A stretch of 64,000 bases of DNA. Source: Leptidea sinapis. Lineage: Eukaryota; Arthropoda; Insecta; Lepidoptera; Pieridae. The stretch is from positions 8,543,001 to 8,607,000 of the forward strand of contig NC_066312.1 in assembly GCF_905404315.1 (NCBI RefSeq), read 5' to 3'. Positions 20,605 through 31,645 of this stretch are shown here, piece by piece. A program made the translations under genes and the position numbers. The notes beneath the pieces are model-generated. The model saw only the letters and a list, made by a program, of their open reading frames with translations, searched no databases and was not told the DNA's origin. Every line of letters starts with the position of its first letter. Position 1 is the stretch's first letter.

Positions 20605-21365
20605 AAAAATAAACATTATTATTATTCATTACTTACTTATTCGGTTAAATAAATAATTATATATTTATTATTTTATAATAATTATTACCGTCCAAATACA
20701 CATTATTATACAAGAAATACACATTATTAATTTGAAAGCGTCGAAAGATAAATACTTAATATATTTATATTATTAGTCTTGTTACCCCAGCACTTGATTA
20801 ACCATAAAGTATTAAAAAAGCACTAGTATTAGTAATACTGAAATATGAACGTGTTTGCAAACGTGATTAAAAGAATGAGTAAGAAGGTGCGTAAACAACA
20901 AAACTTTTGCTCCGCCGGTAAATGAAGACAAAATATTCGTTTACAAAGTCACCCAAACAATACAAAAATATGTACAGTTTTGATGCCTTTTGTACTTAGA
21001 TATACTTGTTAATTAGATAACATTTTTTGCGATGTCCAAACAACGCTTTTTATACGAAATCGCAATACTTAATTCCCACGAAAATATTGTATAAAATAAA
21101 CACGAAAAAACTCAATCACCCACACCCTCACTTCACAACACTTATACATACATACACACACACCTCTTAAATACATATTATTATACGTTTATAATAATAC
21201 TAGCATAAAATAACAGATGTTCCTATTAAAGTTTTGAAATTATTTATTGTTATTAATCCTAAATTGGCATATTTGTAAAGTTATTTGTAAGTCAATTGTA
21301 ATGTTTTAAAAAGCTGTTGGATTATAAGTAACTGAATGTGCAACAAATTTTCCATACAACGAATT
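20605..21365. other. AT-rich spacer
   Basis: No coding signal. 21110-21180 is rich in CA (ACATACATACACACACACC). Confidence 0.4.
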
Positions 21366-21369
21366 AATT

Positions 21370-21620
21370 AAGTCTCCGCCGTAGCAGGTATGGTAGGATA
21401 TTATCAGGAGGCGAGAGGGTGGGTTTGGGTGGTAGAATGGGGTATTGTATTGGAGGCTACGATACAGAGTCTTCGCTTCATTCGCGCGTCTGCCTTCGCC
21501 GAGTTCGCACACTCGCGCCCGGTACGACCCATGTTACGTAACGCTATTTACGTCGACATCTGTTGAGTTTGACGGCAACCGCGGCACGCTTGCTCCACCG
21601 CTATCCATTTAGCCGCACGA
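21370..21620. promoter_or_regulatory. CpG-rich island, possible promoter or exon
   Basis: About 250 bp with many CG dinucleotides (TTCGCGCGTCTGCC, CACTCGCGCCCGG, AACCGCGGCACG) stand out in AT-rich surroundings and match no repeat that I know. It could be a transcription start region; a short minus-strand frame (21306-21512) starts MCELGEGRRANEAKTLYRS. There is no direct evidence of a transcript. Confidence 0.3.
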
Positions 21621-21959
21621 CACCACCAGTCATGATTTTCATAGCGCTCAACACACCTCGGCTGTGTGCATATACCATCAATCCCAACTTGCACCTACAG
21701 ATACGTGAATCAACGATCCCCAACTTACCAGCTATTCATCCTGCCAATTAAAAAATATAAATTAGAATAGTGCTTGGACTGTGTGAAACGAAAGACTGAT
21801 CAGTATAATATTTTTTTTTGACTATTATTTGAACAATTTTATGATTGCTAATTACTGCTACGAGCTTTCACTGCCGCATCAGCCTTCCACTAGAACTCTA
21901 ATAAACTTTAACTAAGTCCTTTTATGGGTTATGGATTCAGCTAGCTGCGGAATTCTTAA

Positions 21960-22235
21960 CCTAAAGTGTGGGACGTCAGCAAAATTCGCGACTTAAGTAC
22001 TTGGGTACTGTGGTGGCGTCAAAGGCATCTTCGGATGGGCGCTCCGCAGACCCCAAAATCTATAGACGAAGATGATTGCCTAAAAAAAGTAGTCGTATTT
22101 GACGAGAGCCATCAGGAATCGGGAAAGATGGATCGAAAACAAGGACAGGCGGCTGCTCGGCGGCGTTGCTTCGAAAGCGAACTTCATAGCAACCGTCGAC
22201 GACCACGTCAAGCACCACAAAGGTTTGTTATCCAT
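21960..22235 (+). other. Coding-like fragment of unknown origin
   Basis: A more balanced stretch with two overlapping frames. One reads MWDVSKIRDLSTWVLWWRQR, the other RERWIENKDRRLLGGVA. Composition is richer in G and C than the flanks. I do not recognise a protein; a decayed transposon ORF is the simplest guess. Confidence 0.3.
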
Positions 22236-22273
22236 TGTTATAAAAAAAAACATATGTATTTTCTTATCTTATA

Positions 22274-22608
22274 TCTTTAAGCGAGCTATTCTTGTATATA
22301 TATATAATCTGAATCTCGGAAACGGCTCCAACGATTTTAAAGAAAATTTAGTATACTGGTAGTTTCGGGGGCCAGAAATTTATCAAGCTAGATTTCAATT
22401 TTAAAAAATGTAGTTTTATCCGTGTTTTAATGAGAAACTGCTACAATAACATTAGAATACAATGGTAGATTTCGCCACCATATACAATACTATAATAGTT
22501 CATTGGGTGATCCGGAAAACAGAAGACCCCGGTTCGAATCCAGATGTCCTATTATTTTTTTTTTGTAACTTCATAAAAATCCGAGCAAGGCTCGGTCGTC
22601 CAGATATT
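22274..22608 (+). mobile_element. Helitron-like repeat with 3' hairpin
   Basis: It starts TCTTTAAGCGAGC with a TA-rich run and AATCTCGGAAACGGCTCC, and ends with a CCGAGC-AAG-GCTCGG hairpin (22581-22595) then TCGTCCAGATATT. The order matches a common lepidopteran repeat. The interior includes a pol III B-box-like GGTTCGAATCC at about 22530. A hairpin just inside the 3' end suits a rolling-circle element, but CTAG is absent, so the class is tentative. Confidence 0.5.
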
Positions 22609-23112
22609 AATTATTAAACGATCATAGTATACAGAAATATCTTATCAATAAGTCCGTTTGTTTGTCTCTCTTCACAGCTATAATAAGTGTAAATTTTAAA
22701 ATAAATTAAAAGTAACGGGAAACAAATTGATTAATAATTAAGAATATTTTTGCTTACCGACATTGGATTGGATTTCTTAACGATTTCAGGATAACATGTA
22801 TGTCGTATGTCCTATAAAGGAGTGTAAACTTTCTTGATTGGTTGTGCAGTTAAGTCGTGAAAGTTTGACAAATAAACAAACTAATGTAATTTTATATTTT
22901 GATTTTTATTTGGTATTGTTATCTTTATTTCACTTATAATAACCAGCATTATAATAGCAACAATATAGCTGTAGCCATTACTTGTTGCATATTTGCATAA
23001 AATGTTAGCAATGCAACATTCAGCAACAAAATTATTTTTCTACCAATCAGGGTAAAAACCTGGATGTTGGGCTTTTTTCACATGGTCCTTATGAAAAACT
23101 TCATGTCTACTT

Positions 23113-23427
23113 ACGGTCGTTCCCAATATACTTTCTACAGATAGAGATAAATTGCTACCTTCTAGTGTCAGTAATTATGTGTCTATAATCTGAAGCTGTC
23201 CCAATATACCCGATAAGTCATTCTTATCGCCTTATATTGGGACGCGTGAATTGCAATTTCCATACAAACTTTTATCGCTGGTAAGCTGTACGTCGACCCA
23301 TTGATAAACAGCGTTTACGGATAAGGTGAGTTACCGACGATAAGTTTATTGGGACAGAATAGTCAACGATACTTACGATTTTTATCTCAAGTAAGAGATA
23401 GGCTGAATATAGGGAACGGTCGTTAGT
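23113..23427 (+). mobile_element. MITE, TTACGGTCGTT family
   Basis: The left end CTTACGGTCGTTCCCAATAT and the right end GGGAACGGTCGTTAG (reverse CTAACGACCGTTCCC) form imperfect inverted repeats. About 315 bp, no ORF. The interior matches 28380-28671 throughout. Confidence 0.78.
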
Positions 23428-23447
23428 GACATTACATTCACCACAGT

Positions 23448-24066
23448 TATAGACCAGTGCTGAACTCTTTGAAAATATTAATGAGAATATAACAAACATG
23501 AAAGGAGAAATGAATTACGGGTGAGCTGAGGTGGGGAAGTGGAAAAGAGGGGGTTTTTTTTGGGTAAAAAACGATTTATCTCGATTTCAGGCAAAACTAC
23601 AATTCCCATGGAAAAAAGTCAAATGGCAAACTTGTGGGTAATAAAAAGATCTACAACTTTTGGTTTCACACTTATTTCACATAAATTCAAAATTTATGTG
23701 AAAAACTCAAATAAGGTTTTGGTTTTTTAATTTTATCTTTTACTAAAAAAATAATTTATTTTTCACGAAATTTGGTGAAAAGTTACTTTTTTATGTCCCA
23801 AATGCGTTGTTATTTAGTTGAATTGAAATATCTATTTTTTCACCTTATTTTTACTCAAATATGAAAAAGGAAACCTAATTTTCAATAAAAAATTCACCCG
23901 TCAAAATATCAGATTTTTTCAAAAACTTGTTGTGCTTTTTCCACTTCCCGACGTCAGATCGCCCGTAATTTATTTTTTCTTTCATTTTTGTTATTATCTC
24001 TTCCATTTCCAATGGAACCTACTATAATTTTTTTGGTTTCAAAAATTATCGACCCTGGTCTATTAA
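23448..24066. mobile_element. MITE/foldback element with long inverted ends
   Basis: The ends ATAGACCAGTGCTGAAC and (reversed right) ATAGACCAGGGTCGATAA pair. Further in, 23485-23549 and 23936-24000 pair over about 65 bp, including ATTACGGGYGA and GGGAAGTGGAAAA. The centre is AT-rich and contains a 13 bp-stem hairpin at 23675-23703. No ORF. Confidence 0.72.
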
Positions 24067-24831
24067 TAGTACCCACATTTTTATATCGGCATTAGATTGA
24101 AACTCAAGAGAAACAGATTTATATCTTGATTTTATCAAATTCGAAATAATTTAGATTTGAATTCTTAAATTAACATATTATAATTATAAATTTGTTGAGT
24201 TTTCTGCAAGCTCATGTTACGCAGTTAATATAATCTTACGATTAATGCGAGTCACTCTTATGTTCCAGGAGATTGATTTTAATAGACAGAGTTTTGTTAC
24301 CTTTTCTTTTTTTATTTCATCAGTACCGTAGGTTAAATTACTAAAACTTTAATTAAAAACAAAGAAGTAGACGAACCGTTTGATATTGTATTGTATATAC
24401 TTTGAAATCGATACTATTTAGGCTTTTCGTGAACAAAATTATAATTTTCGGAATTTTCCTTAACTTTTGCTGTACGACCTTCTTAATGGTTGGGTAAACG
24501 GAATGTACAATTTAAGTTTTGAAATACTCTTGATTGTGTTGATTAAAGATTGATATCTCATAGGCACCGCAGGCGTAATGGTGTATTTCATATGATGAAG
24601 TCAGAAAGTCATATTTGATAACCTTCTGCTTGTGTAAAAAAAAAAACATCATTGATGGACTGATGGAAAACAAAGTAATCTAGTCGTTTTTTTTTTAAAA
24701 AATCGAATAGAATTACTATATAAAATTTATTAAATTTTATATCAAGTTTTGTAGTACCGATCGGTGGCAGATCACAGCCCTGGTTCGATGCGTCAGTAAA
24801 AGCAGCATCTGACTGCAAAAAACAGTGATTC

Positions 24832-24913
24832 CACTGGTGTTGCAAAAGAATGTGGGTGGCGGTGATCACCTAACACCAGGTGACCCGTACGCTCATTGTC
24901 CTCCTATTCCAGA
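24832..24913 (+). mobile_element. LINE-C 3' tail
   Basis: CCACTGGTGTTGCAAAAGAA to TGTCCTCCTATTCCAGAATA, about 80 bp. The poly(A) signal region is degraded. Confidence 0.72.
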
Positions 24914-25059
24914 ATAATAAAATAAAAAAATAAACTGTATTAATGAATACCTTGTACCTTCTTTGGAGGGAACCAACCAAATTTCAAGTCTCTACGCCTT
25001 ATATCGCATTACACAGATATCGTGATGAGTCAATAGGTAGAAATCTCTAATATATTATA

Positions 25060-25660
25060 CTAATAAAAATTATTACAATTAAAGTAGTATAAAATATTTT
25101 TGGGATATGAAAATAGATGACGATAGATTCTCAGACCTACCAAATATATCGTACATAAAATTTATCTTATTACAATAATTATTGTATTCGATTGCCATCT
25201 TGCAACCCTATTGCGGATCGTGGATAGAACAGAGTAATATAAAAATCGCGATACAAAAATTGATGTATATCGTAGACGGGTGAAGTTTTGAAGTTTTATG
25301 TATTTTTAATGCTGAATCATAATAAAATGAAAATAAAAAAGTGCCAAACAAAAATTGGGGTATGTGACCCTTATCATCCAGTGGTATGAAAAATGAAAAA
25401 ATGAAAAGAAATGTTGGCCGATTCTCAGACCTACCCGATATACACACAAAATTTCAAACATAGTATAACATACATCTAGCCGTGTCGGAGGAGTTTGTAG
25501 GAAAAAAATTTTGAAGGAACTTTTGAATTCGAAGAATAAGTAGCCGTAAACCATCTGGGATAAATTTCGCATCGAATGTTGTTAGTTTCATGTCGATCGA
25601 ATTTTAAAAGAAAGGAACGTTGGAATTCGAAAAATAAGAAGTCATAAACAATCTAGGATA
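25060..25660 (-). mobile_element. Helitron-like repeat interior
   Basis: It shares GATTCTCAGACCTACC, CTTGCAACCCTATTGCGG and CGTAGACGGGTGAAG with the copies near 20 and 5200. GATTCTCAGACCTACCCGAT recurs at about 25420 and a 50 bp GAATTCGAAGAATAAG unit is repeated at 25527 and 25625, so the copy is internally duplicated. Both termini are missing. Confidence 0.6.
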
Positions 25661-25661
25661 A

Positions 25662-26098
25662 ATAATAATATCATCATCATCAGCCGGAAAATGTCCACTG
25701 CTGGACAAAGGCCTCCCCCAAAAGTTTCCACGACGATCGGTCCTGCGCTGCCCTCATCCATCGTATTCCGGAGATCTTGACCAGATCATCGGTCCATCTT
25801 GTGGGGGGCCTGCCAACACTGCTTCTTCCGGTACGTGGTCGCCATTCGAGGACTTTACTGTCTCAACGGCCATCTGTCCGTCGAACTATGTGCCCTGCCC
25901 ACTGCCACTTCAGTTTCGCAATCGTTTGGACTATGTCGGTTACTTTGGTTCTCCTACGGATCTCTTCATTTCTGATTCGATCTCGCAGGGAAACTCCGAG
26001 CATAGCCCTCTCCATTGCCCTCTGAGTGACCATGAGCTTTCTCATAAGGCCCATAGTTAGCAACCACGTCTGTGTACCGTCATTATATCTAATAATAA
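25662..26098 (-). mobile_element. RTE LINE, 5'-truncated, inverted
   Basis: The reversed tail ATCATCATCATCAGCCGG starts the copy. The minus-strand frame reads TQTWLLTMGLMRKLMVTQRA, MERAMLGVSLRDRIRNEEIR and KLKWQWAGHIVRRTDGR, then a TGA where other copies have Trp (about 25863). It continues EWRPRTGRSSVGRPPTRW and ends QQWTFSG*. One stop in ~145 codons indicates moderate age. Confidence 0.88.
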
Positions 26099-26339
26099 TA
26101 ATAATTGAATGAAATATAATTATAATTATTGAATTAAATGAAAAAAGCTGAAATTTTAAAAGCTTGTCACACACTTGTTTACACGTCAAGGTCGTCAAGA
26201 TTTGTTTTATATTAATTAACAGAAGTGGGGAAATGGGCAGTTGTTCATCTGATGGAGATTAAAATATAACTAATTCTCCACCAATGTCGAAAGAAACTAG
26301 TGTTAAATAAAATGAATATAAAATAATAACACAATATAT

Positions 26340-26697
26340 AGAAAATACTCGAACAAACATAAACTCGCAATTCCATCTACTAGGCTTCGTAAAATTGCTA
26401 AATCTTTTAAAGTGGATTGTGTTATATTTTACAATAAACTCCCAAATGATATTAAAATATTATCAATGAAAAAAATTTAATGTATCGTAAAGAATAAGTT
26501 AACATATAAGGCCTATTATAATGTGAAAGATTATTTGAATGATAAAGATAGTTGGAATTAATGATCTAAATTTTTTTTAATGAATATTGTTATACTCATT
26601 TGAATGCTATTGTAACTTTTGTACTTCATCCTGACTTGCACTATTTAACTTATAAAGTTTTACGGTGAATAGAGATTTTTTGAATTTGAATTTGAAT
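26340..26697 (+). mobile_element. LINE-J 3' end with one stop
   Basis: Codons from 26346 read YSNKHKLAIPSTRLRKIAKS and FYNKLPNDIKILSMKK, a stop at about 26479, then VKNKLTYKAYYNVKDYLNDK and DSWN*. This is the C-terminus of a Jockey-like ORF2. The 3' UTR ends TTGAATTTGAATTTGAAT, the family tail. Confidence 0.8.
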
Positions 26698-26779
26698 AGT
26701 TTTCAGATACATTTACTCAAATTATCCTAATTATAAGCAATCTATTGATACACGTAAAATAATACTCATTGACAGAACC

Positions 26780-26945
26780 CACCGTACCGCGCGGATGAGA
26801 GAACGCCGATTCGTCTAGGTTAAGGCGACACTAAATGCCAGCGGCCTTGAGCGATATGAGTTCACGGCTTCCGGCCCGCCATATATGTAACAAAGCCAAT
26901 ATTTTCAAAATTCTTGCGTCGAAAACAGTTTATATGCTTACGATC
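26780..26945. repeat. Dispersed repeat, unclassified
   Basis: AAGGCGACACTAAATGCCAG, CGGCTTCCGGCCCGCC and AATTCTTGCGTCGAAAACAG form a phrase I know from lepidopteran assemblies as a dispersed repeat. It is CG-richer than its flanks. Confidence 0.4.
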
Positions 26946-26965
26946 CTCGTTATTTTTTGCTTACA

Positions 26966-27007
26966 ATTCTTATAGCTTGTACACAAAAAAGTACAAGCTA
27001 TAAGAAT
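26966..27007. other. Perfect 17 bp hairpin
   Basis: ATTCTTATAGCTTGTAC and its exact reverse complement flank an 8-base loop ACAAAAAA. Confidence 0.9.
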
Positions 27008-27264
27008 AACTTTTCTGTGAGTTCTACTAAAATAATGCGTCATGCCATGCCAAAAACTTGTTTAACTGCAAGGAAAAGTGGTAGTTCAAAAAGGCTCTGG
27101 AGTGTTAAATATAACCAACAGCAAGCATGAGGAACCTCCCAATAAGACTTAAGGTTATGTGTAACAGGATTAAGTAGTGTTCATAGCTCCAAATGCTATA
27201 TTATCACCAAAAAACTTGTCTAACAACACCTTGTTTGTATATTTTCTGCTTACTCTTCGCCTTA

Positions 27265-27410
27265 AGCCACCACCACATCAACAATACCAGAGGCTAAGAG
27301 AAGCGTTTTCGGCCCTTGAGATAAGAAAATGCCATAGACGTGAAAGTCCCTAAGTCGTATAGGTTCTGGAATACAGCAGTCGGCAAATTATACAAAGTGG
27401 ATGTAGGATA
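27265..27410 (-). mobile_element. Degraded LINE 3' fragment
   Basis: ACCAGAGGCTAAGAGAAGC, then GTCCCTAAGTCGTATAGG and CAGCAGTCGGCAAATTA, parallel the reversed LINE at 62395-62720. Confidence 0.45.
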
Positions 27411-27432
27411 GTATTCCTTATTTCATTATAAT

Positions 27433-27655
27433 ATTGACACACTTTTACACAAATTATTCTGTCCTGAAACTAGGCCTGTACTATGTTTATAACAGAATAT
27501 ATTTATAACGATATACTTATCAAACATAAACAATACATCATAACCATCTTTGACCCGGAAACAAACCTGGGAACAATACTCATCATAATAATATAAATTT
27601 TCGGGACGTTTAGCTACTGAGCTAACCACTGTGCTATATGGGTCATCATATTAGA
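27433..27655 (-). mobile_element. tRNA-derived SINE, inverted
   Basis: TATTGACACACTTTTACAC at the left is the reversed tail. The tRNA-like head at the right (GAGCTAACCACTGTGCTATA) shows a reversed A box. The B box region is diverged. The minus-strand ORF here is a by-product. Confidence 0.7.
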
Positions 27656-27699
27656 TGTCCTCGTACTATCTATTTGTGTGAAACGCAAAAATATAGCTG

Positions 27700-28285
27700 A
27701 AATCCATACTGATCCATCTCTGTTCTGTTTAAAAGAAGTCTTGCAAAACTTAATAAACTTTAAGCCCATAGTTTTTAGCTTCTGAAACATTAATAAACGG
27801 ATTCAGCAGATGATTAATAATAAATTAAACATTTAAATTGACAAACAACAGCTGTATTAGTATAAAGTCCTTCGCATAAACGTGAAATCCGCCTGTAAAA
27901 ATAATGCAAACAATTTAGTCCTGCGGCTGTAGTGACATTGAACGAACGACCTGAAAAATGAACTGTGTTCACCTTGAATCCACTGGTAGAATAGGACTGC
28001 GTCAGCCGCTTCCACCGATCGATTCTAACTGCTTCGAAGATCTTCAGTAAAACAAAACCGCTTGCTAAAGTTAACCTCAGTAAATTGTCATAAAGGCAAT
28101 CTATAAGTATTATCGCTGTTCAAATTGACACTTGGATTTCACATAAAATCTGTGTCTACGATTTCGTTCATGTAAATTTGGGTGCATTTGTAAGAATGCT
28201 TATCTTTCATGTAAACAATCAAAACAAAAACATAAATTTTTCTCCGTGCTACTATTAAATCATATGAGGCCTAAACGTTACTTCA
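27700..28285. other. No recognised feature
   Basis: Mixed AT-rich sequence; no ORF or repeat that I can name. Confidence 0.4.
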
Positions 28286-28289
28286 GGCT

Positions 28290-28372
28290 ATTCTGAAGGC
28301 ATTCGTTAAAGTTTCATGAAAATCTGTCCAGTAGTTCCTGAGGCTAAGGCTGAGATCGTATAGCGTAGATAT
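28290..28372 (-). repeat. Helitron-like scrap
   Basis: AGTTTCATGAAAATCTGTCC then AGTAGTTCCTGAGGCTAAG is a phrase common near the 5' end of lepidopteran Helitron-like repeats. Confidence 0.4.
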
Positions 28373-28379
28373 AGCGTAC

Positions 28380-28671
28380 TTACGGTCGTTGTCAATATAC
28401 TTCTACTGTCAGTAATTAGCTGTCAATAATCTGAAGCTGTCCCAATATACCCGATAAGTCATTCTTTTTACCTTATATTGGGATGCGGGCATTATAATTT
28501 CCATACATACTTCTATCGCTGGTAAGCTTTACGTCGTCCCATTAACAGACAGCGTGTACGGATAAGGTGAGTTTCCGTCGATAAGTTTATTGGGACAGAA
28601 AATTCAACGATAGTTATGATTTTTATCTCAAGTAAGAGATAGACTGAATGTTGGGAAAGGCCGTTAGTTTC
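28380..28671 (+). mobile_element. MITE, TTACGGTCGTT family, second copy
   Basis: Left CTTACGGTCGTTGTCAATAT, right GGGAAAGGCCGTTAG. It is collinear with 23113-23427 apart from a ~20 bp deletion near the left end. Same orientation, 5.3 kb apart. Confidence 0.78.
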
Positions 28672-28849
28672 ACTCAGACTTTACATACGTAAAACTTAAC
28701 TGAGTGTTAGCTTAGCATAATCTTTGATTTCGTTATTATAGTCACTTGACATTATACTGAGCTTAAGCTGTGCCCAATGCAAAAGTGAAGTTCAAGTTTT
28801 ATCACATTCATTTAAGATTTACGTCAGTACTAAGTAAAGTCTCAAAGTC

Positions 28850-29316
28850 CATTTGAACGCGTGCAACGCAGAGCAGTTCGAATTGACGGCGACCCAGTGC
28901 CCTGTGAACGGTTGGATCACTTGACGTTGCGTAGAGACATCGCTTCATTGTGTGTCCTCTACCGCATTTATGATGGGGAGTGTCCCGAAGGGCTGTTTAC
29001 CCTGATTCCTGCCGCCGAATTCCAACTTCGCACGACACGCCACAAGTTAGGATATGATCCCCATCTGGATGTGTGGCGGTCCTCCACAGTGCGGTTTTCA
29101 AAGAGCTTTCGTACTCCAAAGCTGTGGAATAAACTTCATTGTGCGGTGTTTCCGGGACGATACGACATGGGTACCTTCAAACAAGCGCGTACATCTTTCT
29201 TAAAGGCCAGCGACACTCCTGTGATTCCTCTGGTGTTGCAAGAGAATGTGGGCTGCGGTGATCACTTAACACCAGGTGCCCGTACACTGATTTGTCCTCC
29301 TTTTCCATAAAAAAAG
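28850..29316 (+). mobile_element. LINE-C, 5'-truncated, with longest ORF remnant
   Basis: An open frame of about 150 codons encodes the ORF2 C-terminus of a Jockey/CR1-like LINE. It begins ERVQRRAVRIDGDP, continues DHLTLRRDIASLCVLYRIYD then GECPEGLFTLIPAAEF, and then HKLGYDPHLDVWRSSTVRFS. The usual RNFLPRTxxLWNxLP block is altered (KSFRTPKLWNKLHCAVFP), suggesting a small in-frame loss. The frame runs into the 3' UTR, which ends CCTCCTTTTCCATAAAAAAA. This copy ties the other LINE-C tails in the window to a reverse transcriptase. No clear target duplication was found. Confidence 0.85.
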
Positions 29317-29560
29317 TTTAGGTCCGCTCTATAGATTTCGGCCCAAAGGTTAACAAGAAAAAACAGACTGACAGAAAATTTTTAAGTTTACGTACTTACT
29401 CTTTATTACCTACAATTGGTTCTTAGAAAGTATATCAAACACGTCGACAGGAAAGTTTTACTTTAGTATACAGACACGGAAATGTAATTGTAATCTATTA
29501 AAATCATTTATATGGTATTCATATGTCTGCCTGTACCGATATTCTGGATATATATTATAA

Positions 29561-30040
29561 CTAGCTTTCACCCGCGACTTTTTCCGTGTGAAATAGTTAC
29601 TTTGGGCAGATTGTTTTACTTTGGGATACTTTGCAAATAATACACATGCAAACTGCTCACTCCGCTGCTGGCGGCGCTCTTCTACGATACAGCGAATATT
29701 CCTTGTCATTGTGGACAGTCTCTTCAATAGTATTTCGATGGGAACTTTAATTTCCTATTTCATCCCCATGTAGGTCAAAGTCTCAAAAATGCTCGAACAA
29801 ATACTTATAAATTATTTCTTATCAAATGCCTAAATACAAAGTTTTATGGTGTCATCTTCGATAATGAAAAAATTCTATCCCCTATCTCAACCCCTCCATT
29901 TATTTTTTCGCAATAAAAAGTTCAAGCCTATGGTCCTTTACCAAGCTCTAGTCTATCGCTGTATTAAATTTCATCAAAATTGGTTCAGTGGTGTTGGCGT
30001 GAAAGCGTAACAAACAAACTTATGTTTATAATATTAGTAG
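29561..30040 (-). mobile_element. Helitron-like repeat (CTAGCTTTCACCCGCGACTT type)
   Basis: It starts CTAGCTTTCACCCGCGACTT. The interior has ATGTAGGTCAAAGTCTC and a series of short conserved phrases, and the end is TTCATCAAAATTGGTTCAG, GAAAGCGTAACAAACAAAC, TTATAATATTAGTAG. This is the widespread lepidopteran repeat with a CTAG terminus. Its ~90-codon minus frame is spurious. Confidence 0.6.
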
Positions 30041-30730
30041 TAATATAACCATAGATTTGTTTGGAGGATATACAGAGGATCTGAAATACGATCTTCATGA
30101 GGGACTTCGTGTTATGGACTAATTGACGCAGACAGGTTCTCCATGTAAATATTTGAAATTCATTATACTTTTTTTTGGGTTGAGGAAAAATTTATATTTT
30201 CTATCTTCATTGGAAGGGAAAGCGACATTTCATTGATTTGTCGAACGTCGTAAAATGTTCCACTATATTACTAGGATAATATAGTAGGCACTTTATAAAC
30301 GAGAATCGCCCATATTTTTCGAGGACTGCCAACTTTCACTTCACGCCGAGTATCCCTATCATATTCTTTCAGTCACACAATAATATAATATTACGATGTC
30401 AATCATACCACAAAGTGACTGCGCGAGTAAATAAGTTTCTTGCAAACCGCGTGGTTGTAGTGGCGCCAAACATTGCTGTAGCAGTCGTTTAGCTCGGCTG
30501 CTGGTGTTAAAACTTCTTCGAAAACCCCTGTTATATGCTGTAGAGTGCAGAAAGACCCCATCGGCCTTACAAATTAACTTATTAAAATGTTATACCTGAG
30601 AACAAACCAAGAATATGCAAAATGTTTGCAAATATACATTTTGCATATGATTGGTTTATTCGGACGTATAATGTTTCTCGCGTTTATTTTTCAAGGCTGC
30701 CTAACATAAGGTAAATTTCAAAGTTATGTG

Positions 30731-30785
30731 AACAATTTGTTGTTTTTAAAATGGTTTTTTATCACTTTAAAAACAACAAATTGTT
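30731..30785. other. Perfect 20 bp hairpin
   Basis: AACAATTTGTTGTTTTTAAA (30731-30750) and its exact reverse complement (30766-30785) flank a 15-base loop. Confidence 0.9.
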
Positions 30786-30958
30786 TAGATTTACAAATGC
30801 GACATCTTCTAGTCAATTTCCTAATATGCAAATATTGGGGTTGAGTAGGTTATCAACTGTAAAGTAGAGCCTGTAGATGAAGCCACAACCTGAGAGTTGA
30901 TTTGTTCAACTCTCTCATACTAGATACTCATACAAGATTTTATGACGATACGTCACTC

Positions 30959-31031
30959 GAACGGTTAGCTTAGTTGGCAGAGCACTGGCACGGAACGCCA
31001 GAGGTCGTGGGTTCGAGTCCCGCATCCTTCA
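30959..31031 (+). ncRNA. tRNA-like module, 73 nt
   Basis: It folds roughly as a tRNA. The A box is TTAGCTTAGTTGGCAGAGC, the anticodon stem CTGGC/GCCAG, the loop ACGGAAC, and the B box GGGTTCGAGTCCC; the acceptor ends GAACGGT and ATCCTTC pair partly. Loop position 33 is C rather than the near-universal U, so a working tRNA is unlikely. It is followed by TAAAATTTTATTTTT, which could end pol III transcription. It lies within the repeat at 30563-31166. Confidence 0.6.
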
Positions 31032-31645
31032 TAAAATTTTATTTTTAAATTTTAATCAAAATTATCATTGTATTGACAGTGTTGTCAGCGGTAGAGTCAA
31101 CATTTAGCATTTTCTTGGTTTATTGTCAGGTATAGCTTTATACCAAGTTTATTTGTGAGGCCGCATGTCTCTACCGACTTAGAATATACTATCGTATAGA
31201 CAATTTGACAGCCCGATAATGCGAGACTTAGTTTAATTTGTCAATGTGTGGGCTAGCTGGAGGTTAACTAGTTTAAAATTCCATTGAGCTAATTTCATGC
31301 GTGGCTGACTGTTTACGAGTTGTCAATGAAAATCGTAAGTTATAGTGTAAATAGATTCCCTTTCCTTTTGTATTCTGCTGTATGATCCGTAAGAGATGTT
31401 CTTCTCTCGTGCACGTTGTGTTTCCTTTTTACGCTAGCATATTGCAAGCCTTGAGTATCTACTTAACGCCAGAGTATCACGCCCATCGGAGATGACATGT
31501 TTCACATTTAATTCAATATGTGCTTGATTAAAATATTGATTTTTTTTAAATAATTATATCAATGAAAACATTACGAAACTTTTAAACTTTCGCCACTTTG
31601 CCGTGATATACATAATACATAGATCTTTACGAATATAACATAATA

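Larger units (their letters stand above)
30563..31166 (+). mobile_element. TIR element carrying hairpin and tRNA-like module
   Basis: The left end CGGCCTTACAAATTAACTT and the reversed right end CGGCCTCACAAATAAACTT begin ~60 bp inverted repeats (through TATACCTGA and ACCAAGAA). The interior holds a perfect 20 bp hairpin (30731-30785) and a tRNA-like module (30959-31031). A shorter inverted relative without the interior lies at 33351-33607. Confidence 0.72.

Noticed and set aside
25777..26025. 82-codon plus-strand ORF similar to 51036-51278 (-) and 62784-63020 (-)
   Set aside because: These are the antisense frame of the RTE ORF2 C-terminus and recur wherever RTE copies lie.
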